Counted from the stretch's first letter, positions 27,701 to 35,972 are shown. The stretch: DNA of 64,000 nt from Starkeya sp. ORNL1 (GCF_012971745.1 NZ_CP048834.1:2170001-2234000), one strand, 5' to 3'. Program-made: numbers and translations. The notes: generated by a model from the letters alone, not told the origin.

Positions 27701-27777
27701 GCGATGGCGATGATCATCAGATAGATGATGAGCGAACGTTCCTTGATCGCCCATTCCGACAGGTTGAAGCGCATCAC
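24730..27777 (-). CDS. RND efflux transporter, inner-membrane permease
   Basis: 1015 aa with the two-fold RND layout: helix 1, periplasmic loop 1, helices 2-6 with the proton-relay Asp pair region (ALIIALALMVDDAMTTTDAT), helix 7, periplasmic loop 2, and helices 8-12. Helix 4 starts LGVRPGLVVALSIPLTLA. It belongs to the AcrB/VexF-like hydrophobe-amphiphile efflux group by length and motifs. The start overlaps the stop of the adaptor gene by 4 bases. No outer-membrane factor is encoded nearby, so a shared TolC-like channel is assumed. Confidence 0.94.
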   Translation of the reverse strand: MMRFNLSEWAIKERSLIIYLMIIAIAAGAFSFMRLGRSEDPSFIIKTMVVQAAWPGAGVEDTLTQVTERLERTLQETPKLDFLRSYTRAGITTIFVNLQGATTAAEVPDIWYHVRKSIGDMRHTLPAGVVGPGFNDEFGDTFGLIYGFTADGFSHRQLRDYVEAARSKLLHVPDVSKIEILGAQDERIFVEFSMQDLANLGIDRSALIAALQTQNVVQPAGTIQTGDEKLALQVSGSFASEDDIRNINFVVGGRMLRLADIATVRRGFADPPQPLFRTNGEPAIGLAIAMREGGDILTLGRNIDRAMAQIKAELPLGIEPHLVADQAVTVNSAIGEFMESLWQAIAIILAVSFIALGVRPGLVVALSIPLTLAIVFAMMQLAGIDMQRISLGALIIALALMVDDAMTTTDATINRLALGESKEVAATYAFKTYAFAMLAGTLVTMAGFVPIGFAASSAGEYTFSLFAVVSIALIVSWFVAVIFAPLLGLAILKPPKDTAPKAPGFVERTYRGFLSLALTARWITIPVTLGLFVLSILALPLIPRQFFPSSDRPELLVDLSLPQNASIYATETAARRLDAVLKDDPDVARWSSYVGRGAIRFYLPLNAQLPNDFFSQSVVVAKDVAARNRLHAKLEKVLAEEFPSVVSRVYPLELGPPVGWPIQYRVSGPELAQVRDIAFKLAEVMAADPKTVKVNYDWIEPARELRIRVDQDQARLLGLSSQSIAGVLNTIISGAAVTQVRDDIYLVDVVLRATDEQRVSLDTLRNVQVPVAGGRTVPLSQFASFEYAQTYPLVWRRDRVPTLTVQADVVPGELPETVVRALDPEIAKLNATLPAGYSIATGGTVEESAKSQASVIAVVPLMLLIMFTVLMAQLRSFKLLFLVLSVGPLGLIGVVMALLLSNRPLGFVAILGILALLGMIIKNAVILIGQIEAERAAGKSVREAVIDASSARFRPIMLTAVSTVLGMIPIAPTVFWGPMAFAIMGGLLVATLLTLIFLPALYVATAGREKPAATV

Positions 27778-28895
27778 GCACCCGATCCGAGCAGGCGGAC
27801 CTTCTGGCCCGGGTGCAGCGCCTGCACGCCCGCGGTCACCACCACCTCGCCCGGATCAAGTCCGCTTGCCACCGCGACGCTGGCCGGGCTGAAGCGCAGC
27901 ACCTCGATGCTGCGCAGCGCCACCGTCTGGGCGGCGGGATCCACCACCCACACCGCCGGCTGGCCGTTCAGGGCGGTGAGCGCGGATGCCGGGATTTCGA
28001 TGGTCGCCTCACTGTCGAGCTGCACCTGGCCGTTCACCGTGGAGCCGAGCCGCATTGCCGCGGGCGGGTTGTCGAGGCCGACGCGGACCCGGAAGGTGCG
28101 CGTCACCGGATCGGCCTGCGGCGCCACCTCGCGCACGCGGCCGGTGGTAGTCACCGTGGGATCGTCGGTCAGCGTGACGGTGACGAGCGGATCGGCCGGG
28201 GCGGCGCGCAGCAGCGCGGCCGGCACGTCGAACACCGCGTCGCGCCCGCCCTGGCGGGCGAGTTGGAGTATCATCTGGCCGGCCTGCACCACTTCACCCG
28301 GCTCGGCGCCGCGCGCGGTCACGGTGCCCGGGGCGTCGGCGCGCAGCTCGGTATAGTCGAGATTGTCGGCGGCGATCTTGAGCTGCGCCCCGGCGTCATC
28401 CACCGAGGCCTGCGCCGCCTGCATGGCGTTGCGCGCGGCGTCATGATTGGCGCGGGTGGTGAAGCCGTTGCCGAGCAGCCGGTCCTGGCGGCCGAAGGCG
28501 TTGGTGGTCTTGACCAGCTGGCTCTCGGCGGCGGCGAGCGCGGCCTGCGCCGAACGCAGCGTGTTCTGCGCATTCTGCGCATCGAGCCGGGCGACAAGCT
28601 GGCCGGCCTTCACCGTATCGCCGACATTGGCGCTGCGCTCGATCATGCGGCCGGAGACGCGGAAGGCGAGCGCGACCTCATCCTTGGCCTGCACGTCGCC
28701 GGTGAGGGTGACGCGCTGGCCGCCCTGCTGCTTCTCCACCGTCACGGTGCGCACCGGGCGGATCAAGGGCGGCGTCTCCGCCTCGTTGTCGCGCCCGCAG
28801 GCGCCCAGCAGCAGCGCCGCACCGACGGCGAGCACAGGCCACGCCGCGCGGGTGGAGGGGCGCCACGAGGACCGTTGATCAGATGTATTCGCCAT
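27774..28895 (-). CDS. RND efflux periplasmic adaptor (membrane fusion lipoprotein)
   Basis: 373 aa from ATG 28895; a 57-base longer frame exists but neither start has a clear ribosome-binding site. The signal ends in lipobox LGAC, so it is probably anchored by lipid to the inner membrane. The order is beta-barrel/lipoyl half (VTVEKQQGGQRVTLTGDVQ), alpha-helical hairpin with ASVDDAGAQLKIAADNLDYT, lipoyl half (APGTVTARGAEPGEVVQAGQ), then the beta-barrel domain. It links the permease at 24730-27777 to an outer-membrane channel. Confidence 0.9.
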   Translation of the reverse strand: MANTSDQRSSWRPSTRAAWPVLAVGAALLLGACGRDNEAETPPLIRPVRTVTVEKQQGGQRVTLTGDVQAKDEVALAFRVSGRMIERSANVGDTVKAGQLVARLDAQNAQNTLRSAQAALAAAESQLVKTTNAFGRQDRLLGNGFTTRANHDAARNAMQAAQASVDDAGAQLKIAADNLDYTELRADAPGTVTARGAEPGEVVQAGQMILQLARQGGRDAVFDVPAALLRAAPADPLVTVTLTDDPTVTTTGRVREVAPQADPVTRTFRVRVGLDNPPAAMRLGSTVNGQVQLDSEATIEIPASALTALNGQPAVWVVDPAAQTVALRSIEVLRFSPASVAVASGLDPGEVVVTAGVQALHPGQKVRLLGSGA

Positions 28896-29152
28896 GTCGA
28901 TGCGCCGATACGTCGTCAGAATTACCAATAGTCCACCACGAGATACCGACATTTAGCAAGTCTTGTCCGACATCCCGATGACGTCAACTGGACTATTCCC
29001 GCCGCCCGCAGCCACCTTCGTCCCCCGATGGAGGGTACGGCGCGAATATATCCGCTTGGCCCGGCGCTGCGATCAGCGCAGAATCCCGCACCTAGGCGCT
29101 GCATCCCAATTGCCGCGAATACCCGCGTATTATCGGGTCACCGACGCCGCGC

Positions 29153-30193
29153 TCAGGCGCTGAGGCCGCGCAGCAGGTCGCCCAGATTTTCGATGGACTG
29201 CGGCGGAACGCGGCCCGGCGCCGGCGGGCGCGGCAGGCCGGCAAAGGCGGCATCGCGCGCCTCGCGCGGGGTGTAGCCGAACTCCAGCTTGAAGGCGCGG
29301 CTGAAGCCCGAAGCATCGGTGAATCCGACATCCTCGGCGATCTGCACGATGTGCCGGGCGCCGGCGGCATCGCACAGCGCCGCATGGGCGGCGAGCAGGC
29401 GCTGGCGCTGGATATAGCGCATGACGCCGCCGAGCGGCTCGAACATGCGGTAGAGCCGCGAGCGCGAGACGCCGAGTTCGCGGCACAACAGGTCCGGCCC
29501 AAGGCCGGGGGCGCCGAGGTGCCGGCGCACAACCTGGCGCGCCCGCTCGCGCAATGTCAGGACGATGGGATCCTGCGCGGCGGCGAGATTGTCCGTGGTC
29601 GGCGTCAGGCAGGCAGCGAGCAGAGCGCGGGTCGCCACGACCAGGCCCGGCAGTTCGGCGGGCGTCAGCTCCGGCAGATGGTGCTCGAGGATTTCCATAT
29701 AGTCGCCGAGCACCCGGCCGAGCCCGGTGTCGGGCAGCACGCCCGGCACATGGTCGAACGCGGCAGCCTCACTGCCGAACATCTCGCGCGGTATGAACAG
29801 CGAGACCACGCGTGAATCCGCGGCCTGGCCCTCGAACGGGCGGGCCAGCGAGCGGAAGCCGATCATGCGCTGTTCGGCCGGCGCCGCCAGCACCAGGCAC
29901 CAGTGGTCGAGCGGGTCCTTGGTGAGGTGCCGCCATTTGCGCTCGAAGCGGTCGCCGGGCAGGCGCGCTTCGGTGAGCACCATGCTGCCGAGGTCCCAGA
30001 CCTCCTGCTCGGCCGGGAAGCCGTCCGGCGCGCCTTCCGGCAGCGACAATTCGATCACCGGGTGGCAGAAGGCGCGGTAGGCTTCGAACTGCTCGCTGCT
30101 ACCGAGTTCCTTCGTGCTGAAACGAAACGGCTGTATATGCCGCCGCTCGCGACCGCTTTTGTCCGCCCGCCCGTGGGTCCACGTGCCGACCAA
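29153..30193 (-). CDS. AraC family transcriptional regulator (paralogue of 18228-19292)
   Basis: 346 aa from a TTG start supported by GAGG seven bases upstream; no ATG occurs near the N-terminus. C-terminal HTH motifs are PDLLCRELGVSRSRLYRMFE and DASGFSRAFKLEFGYTPREA. The N-terminal QFEAYRAFCHPVIELSLPEG and PLDHWCLVL parallel the protein at 18228-19292, and the shared C-terminal peptide is LGDLLRGLSA. It lies upstream of, and in the same direction as, the RND adaptor gene, so it may regulate the pump. A weak ACCCG-N8-CGGGT repeat lies just past its stop (29121-29138). Confidence 0.88.
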   Translation of the reverse strand: MVGTWTHGRADKSGRERRHIQPFRFSTKELGSSEQFEAYRAFCHPVIELSLPEGAPDGFPAEQEVWDLGSMVLTEARLPGDRFERKWRHLTKDPLDHWCLVLAAPAEQRMIGFRSLARPFEGQAADSRVVSLFIPREMFGSEAAAFDHVPGVLPDTGLGRVLGDYMEILEHHLPELTPAELPGLVVATRALLAACLTPTTDNLAAAQDPIVLTLRERARQVVRRHLGAPGLGPDLLCRELGVSRSRLYRMFEPLGGVMRYIQRQRLLAAHAALCDAAGARHIVQIAEDVGFTDASGFSRAFKLEFGYTPREARDAAFAGLPRPPAPGRVPPQSIENLGDLLRGLSA

Positions 30194-30374
30194 GGTAAAT
30201 CCTCGCCCCGTCAGCGAATCAACTGCAAATCCATGTCACACTTACACAGGACATGGCATGCATTATTCGCCGCCTTGTGGTGCCGACTTACTGGCAGGAA
30301 ATACAAAACAACGTCGGCACGCAACTCCATTATATGCCTATTGCATGATGCGGAACATAGCACCATAAGAAATT

Positions 30375-30394
30375 AGGCGGGGGTCCCCCCGCCT
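30375..30394 (+). other. Short GC hairpin in the leader of the antiporter operon
   Basis: AGGCGGGGG-TC-CCCCCGCCT is a near-continuous palindrome 87 bases before the mrpE start. It is followed by no T-run, so it is not a clear terminator; it may be an mRNA 5' stabiliser or the terminator of a divergent transcript. The 30194-30374 stretch has no recognisable gene and is AT-richer than its surroundings. Confidence 0.4.
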
Positions 30395-30480
30395 CGGAAC
30401 GGGAGCCCTGCGCAAATGTGCCGCGACTGCCGAATTGCGCCATCAAGGAAGCCTGCGGCGGCTGCAGGGCCGAGCGCCGC

Positions 30481-31002
30481 ATGAGCGCGCTCGCCGCCCT
30501 CCCACTGCGCGCGACGCTGGTTCGCGCGGCCCCGCTTTACCTCGCCTGGGTGGCGATGGCAGGGATCGGACCACTCGACCTCGCCATCGGCCTTCCCGCC
30601 GCCGGGCTGGCGGCATGGGCGAGCCTTTCGCTGTTGCCATCGGGACTTGCCCGCCCCTCGCCGGTCGGGCTGGCCCGCCTCGCGTTGCGCTTTCCCGGCC
30701 AGTCGCTCGCCGCCGGCATCGATGTGGCACGCCGCGCGTTCGATCCACGCCTGCCGTTCCGGCCGGGCTATGTCGCCTGCCCGGCGAGCCTGCCGGCGGG
30801 CCTGTCGCGCGATGCCTTCCTCGCCTTGGTGAGCCTGCAGCCCGGCTCGCTGCCGGTCGCCGAGCAGCCGGATGACGTGGTGCTGGTGCATGCGCTGGAT
30901 ACCGGCGAGCCGATCGCCGCGCGCTTCGCCGCCGCGGAGGCGCAGTTCAAAACCGCGATAGGTGCCTCAAAGGAACGTACGGGAGTGCCTCCCCGTGGCT
31001 GA
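30481..31002 (+). CDS. mnhE: Na+/H+ antiporter subunit E (MrpE/MnhE)
   Basis: 173 aa from ATG 30481; a GTG at 30418 would extend it by 21 residues not typical of MrpE. Two N-terminal helices are followed by the cytoplasmic domain with the conserved LVSLQPGSLPVA and VLVHALDTGEP blocks of the family. First gene of a seven-gene operon encoding a multisubunit cation/proton antiporter in the inner membrane; overlaps the next start by 8 bases. Confidence 0.88.
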   Translation: MSALAALPLRATLVRAAPLYLAWVAMAGIGPLDLAIGLPAAGLAAWASLSLLPSGLARPSPVGLARLALRFPGQSLAAGIDVARRAFDPRLPFRPGYVACPASLPAGLSRDAFLALVSLQPGSLPVAEQPDDVVLVHALDTGEPIAARFAAAEAQFKTAIGASKERTGVPPRG

Positions 31003-31267
31003 ATTCCTCGCCGCCGCCGCCCTCTTCGTGCTGGCCAGCGTGGCGCTGGGCCTCGTCCGGCTGCTGCGCGGCCCCTCCGCTGCCGACCGCATGATGGCGG
31101 CGCAACTGCTCGGCACCGGCGGCGCCGCGATCTGCCTGCTGCTCGCCGCCACCCAGGGCATCGACGCCATCGCCGACGTGGCGCTGACGCTGGCCCTGCT
31201 CGCCGCGCTCGCGGCGGCGGCGCTGAGCCTCGTGCCGCGCCGCGCCGGACCGGAGGGCGAACGATGA
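30995..31267 (+). CDS. mnhF: Na+/H+ antiporter subunit F (MrpF/MnhF)
   Basis: 90 aa from GTG 30995, preceded by GGGAG; an upstream GTG at 30962 is possible. Three helices with the family loop VRLLRGPSAADRMMAAQLLG between helices 1 and 2. It overlaps mnhE by 8 bases and mnhG by 4, indicating translational coupling. Confidence 0.9.
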   Translation: MAEFLAAAALFVLASVALGLVRLLRGPSAADRMMAAQLLGTGGAAICLLLAATQGIDAIADVALTLALLAALAAAALSLVPRRAGPEGER

Positions 31268-31572
31268 GCCTGCTGCTCGGCGCCTTCACCGTGCTCGCTG
31301 TTGCCGCCGGTGCGTTCTTCTTTCTGGCCGGCACGGTCGGCCTGCTGCGCTTTCCCGATCCGCTCAGCCGGCTGCATGCCTTGACCAAGGCGGACAATCT
31401 CGGCCTCGGCCTGATCGTGCTCGGCCTGCTGCCGCAGGCCGGCAGCGTTGCGAGCGCGCTCAAGCTGGTGCTGGTGTGGCTCCTGGTGCAATTCGCCAGC
31501 GCCGCGGCGAGCCAGCTCATCGCCCGCACCGCGCGGGCCGGCGGGGCGCCGCGAGGCGGGCCGCGCGCATGA
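31264..31572 (+). CDS. mnhG: Na+/H+ antiporter subunit G (MrpG/MnhG)
   Basis: 102 aa, three helices, with the family motif GTVGLLRFPDPLSRLHALTK followed by ADNLGLGLI. The ATGA overlaps at both ends place it between mnhF and the fused A'/B gene. Structural subunit of the antiporter complex; no catalytic residues are known for it. Confidence 0.92.
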   Translation: MSLLLGAFTVLAVAAGAFFFLAGTVGLLRFPDPLSRLHALTKADNLGLGLIVLGLLPQAGSVASALKLVLVWLLVQFASAAASQLIARTARAGGAPRGGPRA

Positions 31573-32501
31573 TGATGGTGTTCGATAGCGCGCTGGCGTT
31601 GCTGGTGCTCGGCGTCGCGCTCCTGGTGGTCAATGCCAATGGAGCGAGGACGGCGGTGATCGGCTTCATCGCGCTCGGCCTGCTGCTGGCGGTGGTCTGG
31701 GTGCGGCTCGGCTCGGTCGACGTGGCGCTCACCGAGGCGGCGATCGGCGGCGGGGCGACCGGCATATTGCTGCTGCGCGCCTGTGGCCGGCTGCGGCCTT
31801 CCGTCTCGGATACGCCCTCACCCGGTATCATCCTGCGCATCGTCGCCGCGGCGCTGCCGGTGCTGCTGGTCGTCGCCATCGTGGCGGTTGTGCTGGATAT
31901 GCCCGAACCGGCGCCGAGCCTTGCCGCGCAGGCAGCAGCGCCGATGCCGGAACTCGGGCTCGGCAATCCGGTCACCGCGGTCCTGCTCGCGTTCCGCGCG
32001 CTCGACACGCTGCTGGAGAAAGTGGTGCTGCTGCTGGCGCTGCTCGGCGTCTGGTCGCTGACGCAGGACGGGCGCTGGGGCGGCGCGCCGCCTGCGCTCG
32101 ATGACGGCGTGGCGAAGGGCTCGCTGACGTTGCTGGCGCGGGTGCTGCCACCGATCGGCATCGTCGCCGGCATCTATCTGGTCTGGGCCGGTGCCGATCA
32201 TCCCGGCGGCACTTTCCAGGGGGGCGCGGTGCTTGCCGGCATGTGGCTGCTGGTGATGATGGCGGGGCTGTCAAAGCCGCCGGAGACCGCGGCGCGCTGG
32301 GTGCGCCTCGCGCTGTTCGCCGGGCCGGCGCTGTTCCTCGCCGTGGGCTTTGCCGGCTTCTTCATCGCCGACGGCTTCCTCGCCTACCCGCCCGGGCTCG
32401 CCAAGCCGATCATCGTCGCGGTTGAAGCGGCGCTGACGCTCTCCATCGCCGTCATCATCGCGCTGATGGTCGCCGGCCCCGCCGCGAAGGCGCCGCGATG
32501 A
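31569..32501 (+). CDS. Fused antiporter subunit: MrpA C-terminal (MbhD/MbhE-like) plus MrpB
   Basis: 310 aa from ATG 31569 (two further in-frame ATG follow directly). Residues ~1-80 are the DUF4040/MbhD-like helices with GSVDVALTEAAIGGGATG; residues ~85-180 contain the MbhE-like segment NPVTAVLLAFRALDTLLEK, normally part of the MrpA C-terminus; residues ~200-305 are MrpB with HPGGTFQGGAVLAGMWLL. So the tail of MrpA has been detached from the large NuoL-like part and joined to MrpB. The NuoL-like part of MrpA is not encoded in the operon in standard form; its role may be taken by the gene at 34266. Confidence 0.85.
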   Translation: MMMVFDSALALLVLGVALLVVNANGARTAVIGFIALGLLLAVVWVRLGSVDVALTEAAIGGGATGILLLRACGRLRPSVSDTPSPGIILRIVAAALPVLLVVAIVAVVLDMPEPAPSLAAQAAAPMPELGLGNPVTAVLLAFRALDTLLEKVVLLLALLGVWSLTQDGRWGGAPPALDDGVAKGSLTLLARVLPPIGIVAGIYLVWAGADHPGGTFQGGAVLAGMWLLVMMAGLSKPPETAARWVRLALFAGPALFLAVGFAGFFIADGFLAYPPGLAKPIIVAVEAALTLSIAVIIALMVAGPAAKAPR

Positions 32502-32797
32502 GCCCCGCCACGCTGTTCGGCATCATGGCCGCCGGGCTGATCGGCATCGGCCTTTACGGCCTGATCGTGCACCCGGGCGCGCTGCGCAAGCTGCTGTCGT
32601 TCAACCTCGTCGGCGCCGGTGTCTTCCTGCTGTTCGGCGTTGCCGCACAGCGCGGTGCCGGAGCGGGCTTCACCGGCGATCCGGTGCCGCAAGCCCTTGT
32701 CATCACCGGCATCGTCGTCGCCTTCGCCGCCTCCGCGCTCGCCGTCGCATTGCTGCTGCGGCTGATCGAGGTCGAGCACGAGGATGACGCGTCATGA
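32498..32797 (+). CDS. mnhC: Na+/H+ antiporter subunit C (MrpC/MnhC, NuoK-like)
   Basis: 99 aa, three helices, typical NuoK-like pattern: GLYGLIVHPGALRKLLSFNL, then VFLLFGVAAQ, then PVPQALVITGIVVAFAASAL. The PQALVITGIV block is the conserved family signature. Overlaps neighbours by 4 bases on both sides. Confidence 0.92.
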   Translation: MSPATLFGIMAAGLIGIGLYGLIVHPGALRKLLSFNLVGAGVFLLFGVAAQRGAGAGFTGDPVPQALVITGIVVAFAASALAVALLLRLIEVEHEDDAS

Positions 32798-34269
32798 GCG
32801 GCGGCTTCCTGCTGGTGCTGGCGCTGATGCTGCCGGCGGTCGGCGTCGCGGCGATGTTCGCCGTGCCGATGCGCGCGCCGGAGCGCATCGCCTGGCTGGT
32901 CTATCCGCCCACGCTGGCGGTGGTCATTGCCATCGCCGTCGCGGTCGGACGCAGCGGCGAGGCGCTCAGCTATACGCTCGGCGGGTGGGCACCGCCGCTC
33001 GGGCTGATGCTGCGTGCCGACGGCGCCTCGGCGGTGATGATGGTGATGAGCGCCATCATTCTCGGCCTTGTCGGAATTTCGGCCTGCATGCAGTTCCACA
33101 CCCCGGACGGCGTCAGGGAAGCGCGGGTGCCCTTCACCTTCTGGGCGCTGCTGCTGGCGCTGTGGAGCGCGCTGAACCTGGTCTTCCTGGCGCAGGACCT
33201 GTTCACGCTGTTCGTGGCGCTGGAATTGCTCACCTTCGCCGCGGTGCCGCTGGTCTGCCTCAACGGCAAGGCCGACACGCTGCAGGCGGCGCTGCGCTAT
33301 TTGCTGTTCGCGCTGGTCGGCTCCGTCTTCTATCTGCTCGGCGTGGCGTTGATCTATGGCGCCTATGGCATGCTGGATTTCGCGGCGCTGCGCACGGTTG
33401 CCCGCGACGATCTCGCTACCTCGCTCGCCATCGCGCTGATGGTCGGCGGGCTGATGGCGAAGACCGCGGTGTTCCCGGTGCATCTGTGGCTGCCGCCCGC
33501 CCATGCCGGGGCCCCTGCCCCGGCCAGCGCCGTGCTCTCGGCCCTCGTCATCAAGGCGCCGTTCTTCCTCATCGTGCGGCTGTGGTTCGACCTGCTGCCG
33601 GCTCAGGGCCTGCTTGCCGCCAACATGCTGGCGGCATTGGGCGCCGCCTCGATCCTGTTCTGCAGCGTGCTGGCGCTGCGCCAGGCGCGGCTGAAGCTGA
33701 TGATCGCCTATTCGACGGTGGCGCAGGTCGGCTATCTGTTCCTGATGTTCCCGCTCGCCACCAGCGACGCGCCGTGGGAGACACTGGCGTGGAGCGGCGG
33801 CCTGCTCCAGCTGGTGTCCCACGCCTTCGCCAAGGCAGCGATGTTCGTCGCCGCCGGGTTGATTGCCGAGGCGCTCGGCCATGACCGCATCGACGACCTC
33901 GCCGGCGCCGCCAAGGCGGCCCCCATCAGCGTGTTCGCCTTTGCGCTGGCCGGCCTGTCGCTGATGGGCCTGCCGCCAAGCGGCGGCTTCAACGCCAAGG
34001 TGATGCTGATCAGCGGCGCGGTGATGCTGGAGCAATGGTGGATCGCCGTGGTGATCCTTGCCGGGGGCGTACTGGCGGCGGGCTATGTGTTCCGCGTGAT
34101 CGGCAAGGCGACGGCGGATCCGGCCGAAGGCGTGGAGATCCGGCCGGTGGCGCGCAGCCTCGAGGCGGTGCCTCTGGCGCTCGCCATCTGCGCGCTCGTC
34201 ATCGGCTTCGTGCCGCTGCAGCCCTTCGCCTATCTCGCCATCGGCCGCGCCACGGGGGTTATTCCATGA
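32794..34269 (+). CDS. mnhD: Na+/H+ antiporter subunit D (MrpD/MnhD, NuoN/M-like)
   Basis: 491 aa, about 14 helices. The proton-antiporter module is clear: a Glu in helix 5 (LFVALELLTFA), a Lys in helix 7 (LMAKTAVFPVHLWLPPAHAG) and a Lys in helix 8 (SALVIKAPFFLIVRL), all hallmark residues of complex I-type antiporter subunits. It translocates cations and protons in the inner membrane and overlaps the next gene by ATGA. Confidence 0.92.
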   Translation: MSGGFLLVLALMLPAVGVAAMFAVPMRAPERIAWLVYPPTLAVVIAIAVAVGRSGEALSYTLGGWAPPLGLMLRADGASAVMMVMSAIILGLVGISACMQFHTPDGVREARVPFTFWALLLALWSALNLVFLAQDLFTLFVALELLTFAAVPLVCLNGKADTLQAALRYLLFALVGSVFYLLGVALIYGAYGMLDFAALRTVARDDLATSLAIALMVGGLMAKTAVFPVHLWLPPAHAGAPAPASAVLSALVIKAPFFLIVRLWFDLLPAQGLLAANMLAALGAASILFCSVLALRQARLKLMIAYSTVAQVGYLFLMFPLATSDAPWETLAWSGGLLQLVSHAFAKAAMFVAAGLIAEALGHDRIDDLAGAAKAAPISVFAFALAGLSLMGLPPSGGFNAKVMLISGAVMLEQWWIAVVILAGGVLAAGYVFRVIGKATADPAEGVEIRPVARSLEAVPLALAICALVIGFVPLQPFAYLAIGRATGVIP

Positions 34270-35888
34270 CCGGCGCCGGCCTGCTGCTCGCCATCACATT
34301 GGCGCTGCCGCTCCTCATGGTGGCGGCCTGCATCAAGCCGTGGGTGCGCGCCCACGCGCTGGACCTGCTGCCCCTTGCGCCGCTGCCGGGCCTCGCCACC
34401 GCGCTGTTCGCGCCCGGCGGCGCGCTGGTGCTGGCGCCGGACCCGTTGCGCATGGTGCTGGCGCTCGACCATCCCGGCGCCATGCTGCTGGGCGGAGCGG
34501 CAATCCTCTGGACCTTCGCCGGGCTCTATGCGCGCAGCTACATGGCGGACGATCCCAAGGCGGCGCGCTTCGCGGTGTGGTGGCTGCTGACACTGGCGGG
34601 GAGCCTTGGCGTCTTCGTCGTAGCCGATCTCGCCAGCTTCTACCTGATGTTCGCGCTGGTCAGCCTCTCCGCGTTCGGGCTGGTCTCGCACGAAGGCACG
34701 CCGGGCGCCGACCGCGCCGGCTTCATCTACATGACGCTCGCCATACTCGGCGAAGCCTTCCTGCTGCTCGCCTTCGTCATGCTCGCCACCGGCGCGCAGG
34801 GCAATCCGCTGATCGGCGAGGCGCTGGCGAGCCTGCCGGGCTCGCCCTGGGAAGGCACGATCATCATCCTGCTGGTCCTCGGCTTCGGCCTGAAGATGGG
34901 GCTGGTGCCGCTGCATGTGTGGATGCCGCTCGCCCATCCGGTGGCGCCGATGCCGGCCTCGGCGGCGCTCAGCGGCATCGTCGTCAAGGCCGGGGTGATC
35001 GGGCTGATCCGCTTTCTCCCGCTCGATGTCGGCCTGCCGGACTGGGGCGCGGTGCTGATGGCGCTCGGCCTCGTCACCGCATTCTATGCGGTGCTGATCG
35101 GCATCACCCAGCAGCACCCGAAGACCGTGCTGGCCTATTCCACCGTCAGCCAGATGGGCTTCATCGCCACGGTGCTCGGCGCCGGCATGGCGATGGGATC
35201 GCCGCTCACCGCCGACTTCGCCGCCTATTACGCGCTGCACCACATGCTGGTGAAAGGCGCGCTGTTCCTTGGCGTCGGCGTGGTGGCGACCAGCGGAGCG
35301 CACCGCCCGATCTGGATCCTGCCGGTCTGCGCGGTGCTGGCGCTGAGCCTTGCCGGCCTGCCGCTGACCAGCGGCGCGCTGGCCAAATATGCCGCCAAGG
35401 GGCTGATGGGCGATGATCTCGTCGCCGCTCTGGCCTCGCTCGCGGCCGCGGGCAGCGCGTTGCTGATGCTGCATTTCCTGCAGGTTCTGGCGGGCTTCTC
35501 CAGGGCCGCCGACGACACGCCCGCCGATCCGGACCTGCTGCTGCCCTGGGCCGCGACCGCGGCGGCCTCACTCATCGTGCCCTGGATGCTGCTCAGGACG
35601 GTGACCGGCTATGCGCCCTCCACCATGTTCGGCTTTGACGCGCTGTGGAATGCGGCCTGGCCGCTCGTCATCGGCGGCCTGCTCTATTTGCTGCTGCGCC
35701 GTCTCAGGCTGCCGCGCATCCCCGAAGGCGACATCGTGGTGCTGGCGGAGGCGGCCACGCCACTGGTGGCACGGCTCGGCGCCGCGCTGGAGCGGGCCGA
35801 CGGCTTCCTGCGGCAATGGCCGGTGGCCGGGATCGCGCTCGTCGCCATCGTGCTGGCGCTCGGCGCGGCGTTGCGGCTGGCGCCGTGA
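34266..35888 (+). CDS. Second complex I-type proton/cation antiporter subunit (NuoL/M/N-like)
   Basis: 540 aa from ATG 34266 overlapping mnhD. About 14-15 helices; key residues in GFGLKMGLVPLHVWMPLAHP (helix 7 Lys) and ALSGIVVKAGVIGLIRFLP (helix 8 Lys). AYSTVSQMGFI and YYALHHMLVKGALFLGVG are the usual following blocks. By position at the end of an E-F-G-A'B-C-D operon it may replace the large MrpA NuoL-like domain. It lacks the MbhD/E-like tail of MrpA, which is instead fused to MrpB in this operon. Confidence 0.88.
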   Translation: MTGAGLLLAITLALPLLMVAACIKPWVRAHALDLLPLAPLPGLATALFAPGGALVLAPDPLRMVLALDHPGAMLLGGAAILWTFAGLYARSYMADDPKAARFAVWWLLTLAGSLGVFVVADLASFYLMFALVSLSAFGLVSHEGTPGADRAGFIYMTLAILGEAFLLLAFVMLATGAQGNPLIGEALASLPGSPWEGTIIILLVLGFGLKMGLVPLHVWMPLAHPVAPMPASAALSGIVVKAGVIGLIRFLPLDVGLPDWGAVLMALGLVTAFYAVLIGITQQHPKTVLAYSTVSQMGFIATVLGAGMAMGSPLTADFAAYYALHHMLVKGALFLGVGVVATSGAHRPIWILPVCAVLALSLAGLPLTSGALAKYAAKGLMGDDLVAALASLAAAGSALLMLHFLQVLAGFSRAADDTPADPDLLLPWAATAAASLIVPWMLLRTVTGYAPSTMFGFDALWNAAWPLVIGGLLYLLLRRLRLPRIPEGDIVVLAEAATPLVARLGAALERADGFLRQWPVAGIALVAIVLALGAALRLAP

Positions 35889-35972
35889 ACATGCAAGAAA
35901 TGGCTTTGCGCAAGCGACATGAAGGCCGGCTATAGACCGGGGACGTTGCCTGCGGGGGTGATTGGGGACCTT

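Noticed and set aside
25159..28356. Open frame of about 1065 codons opposite the RND pump genes
   Set aside because: Composition (Arg, His, Gln, Asp) is typical for antisense of GC-rich coding DNA; the minus-strand RND and adaptor genes are unmistakable.
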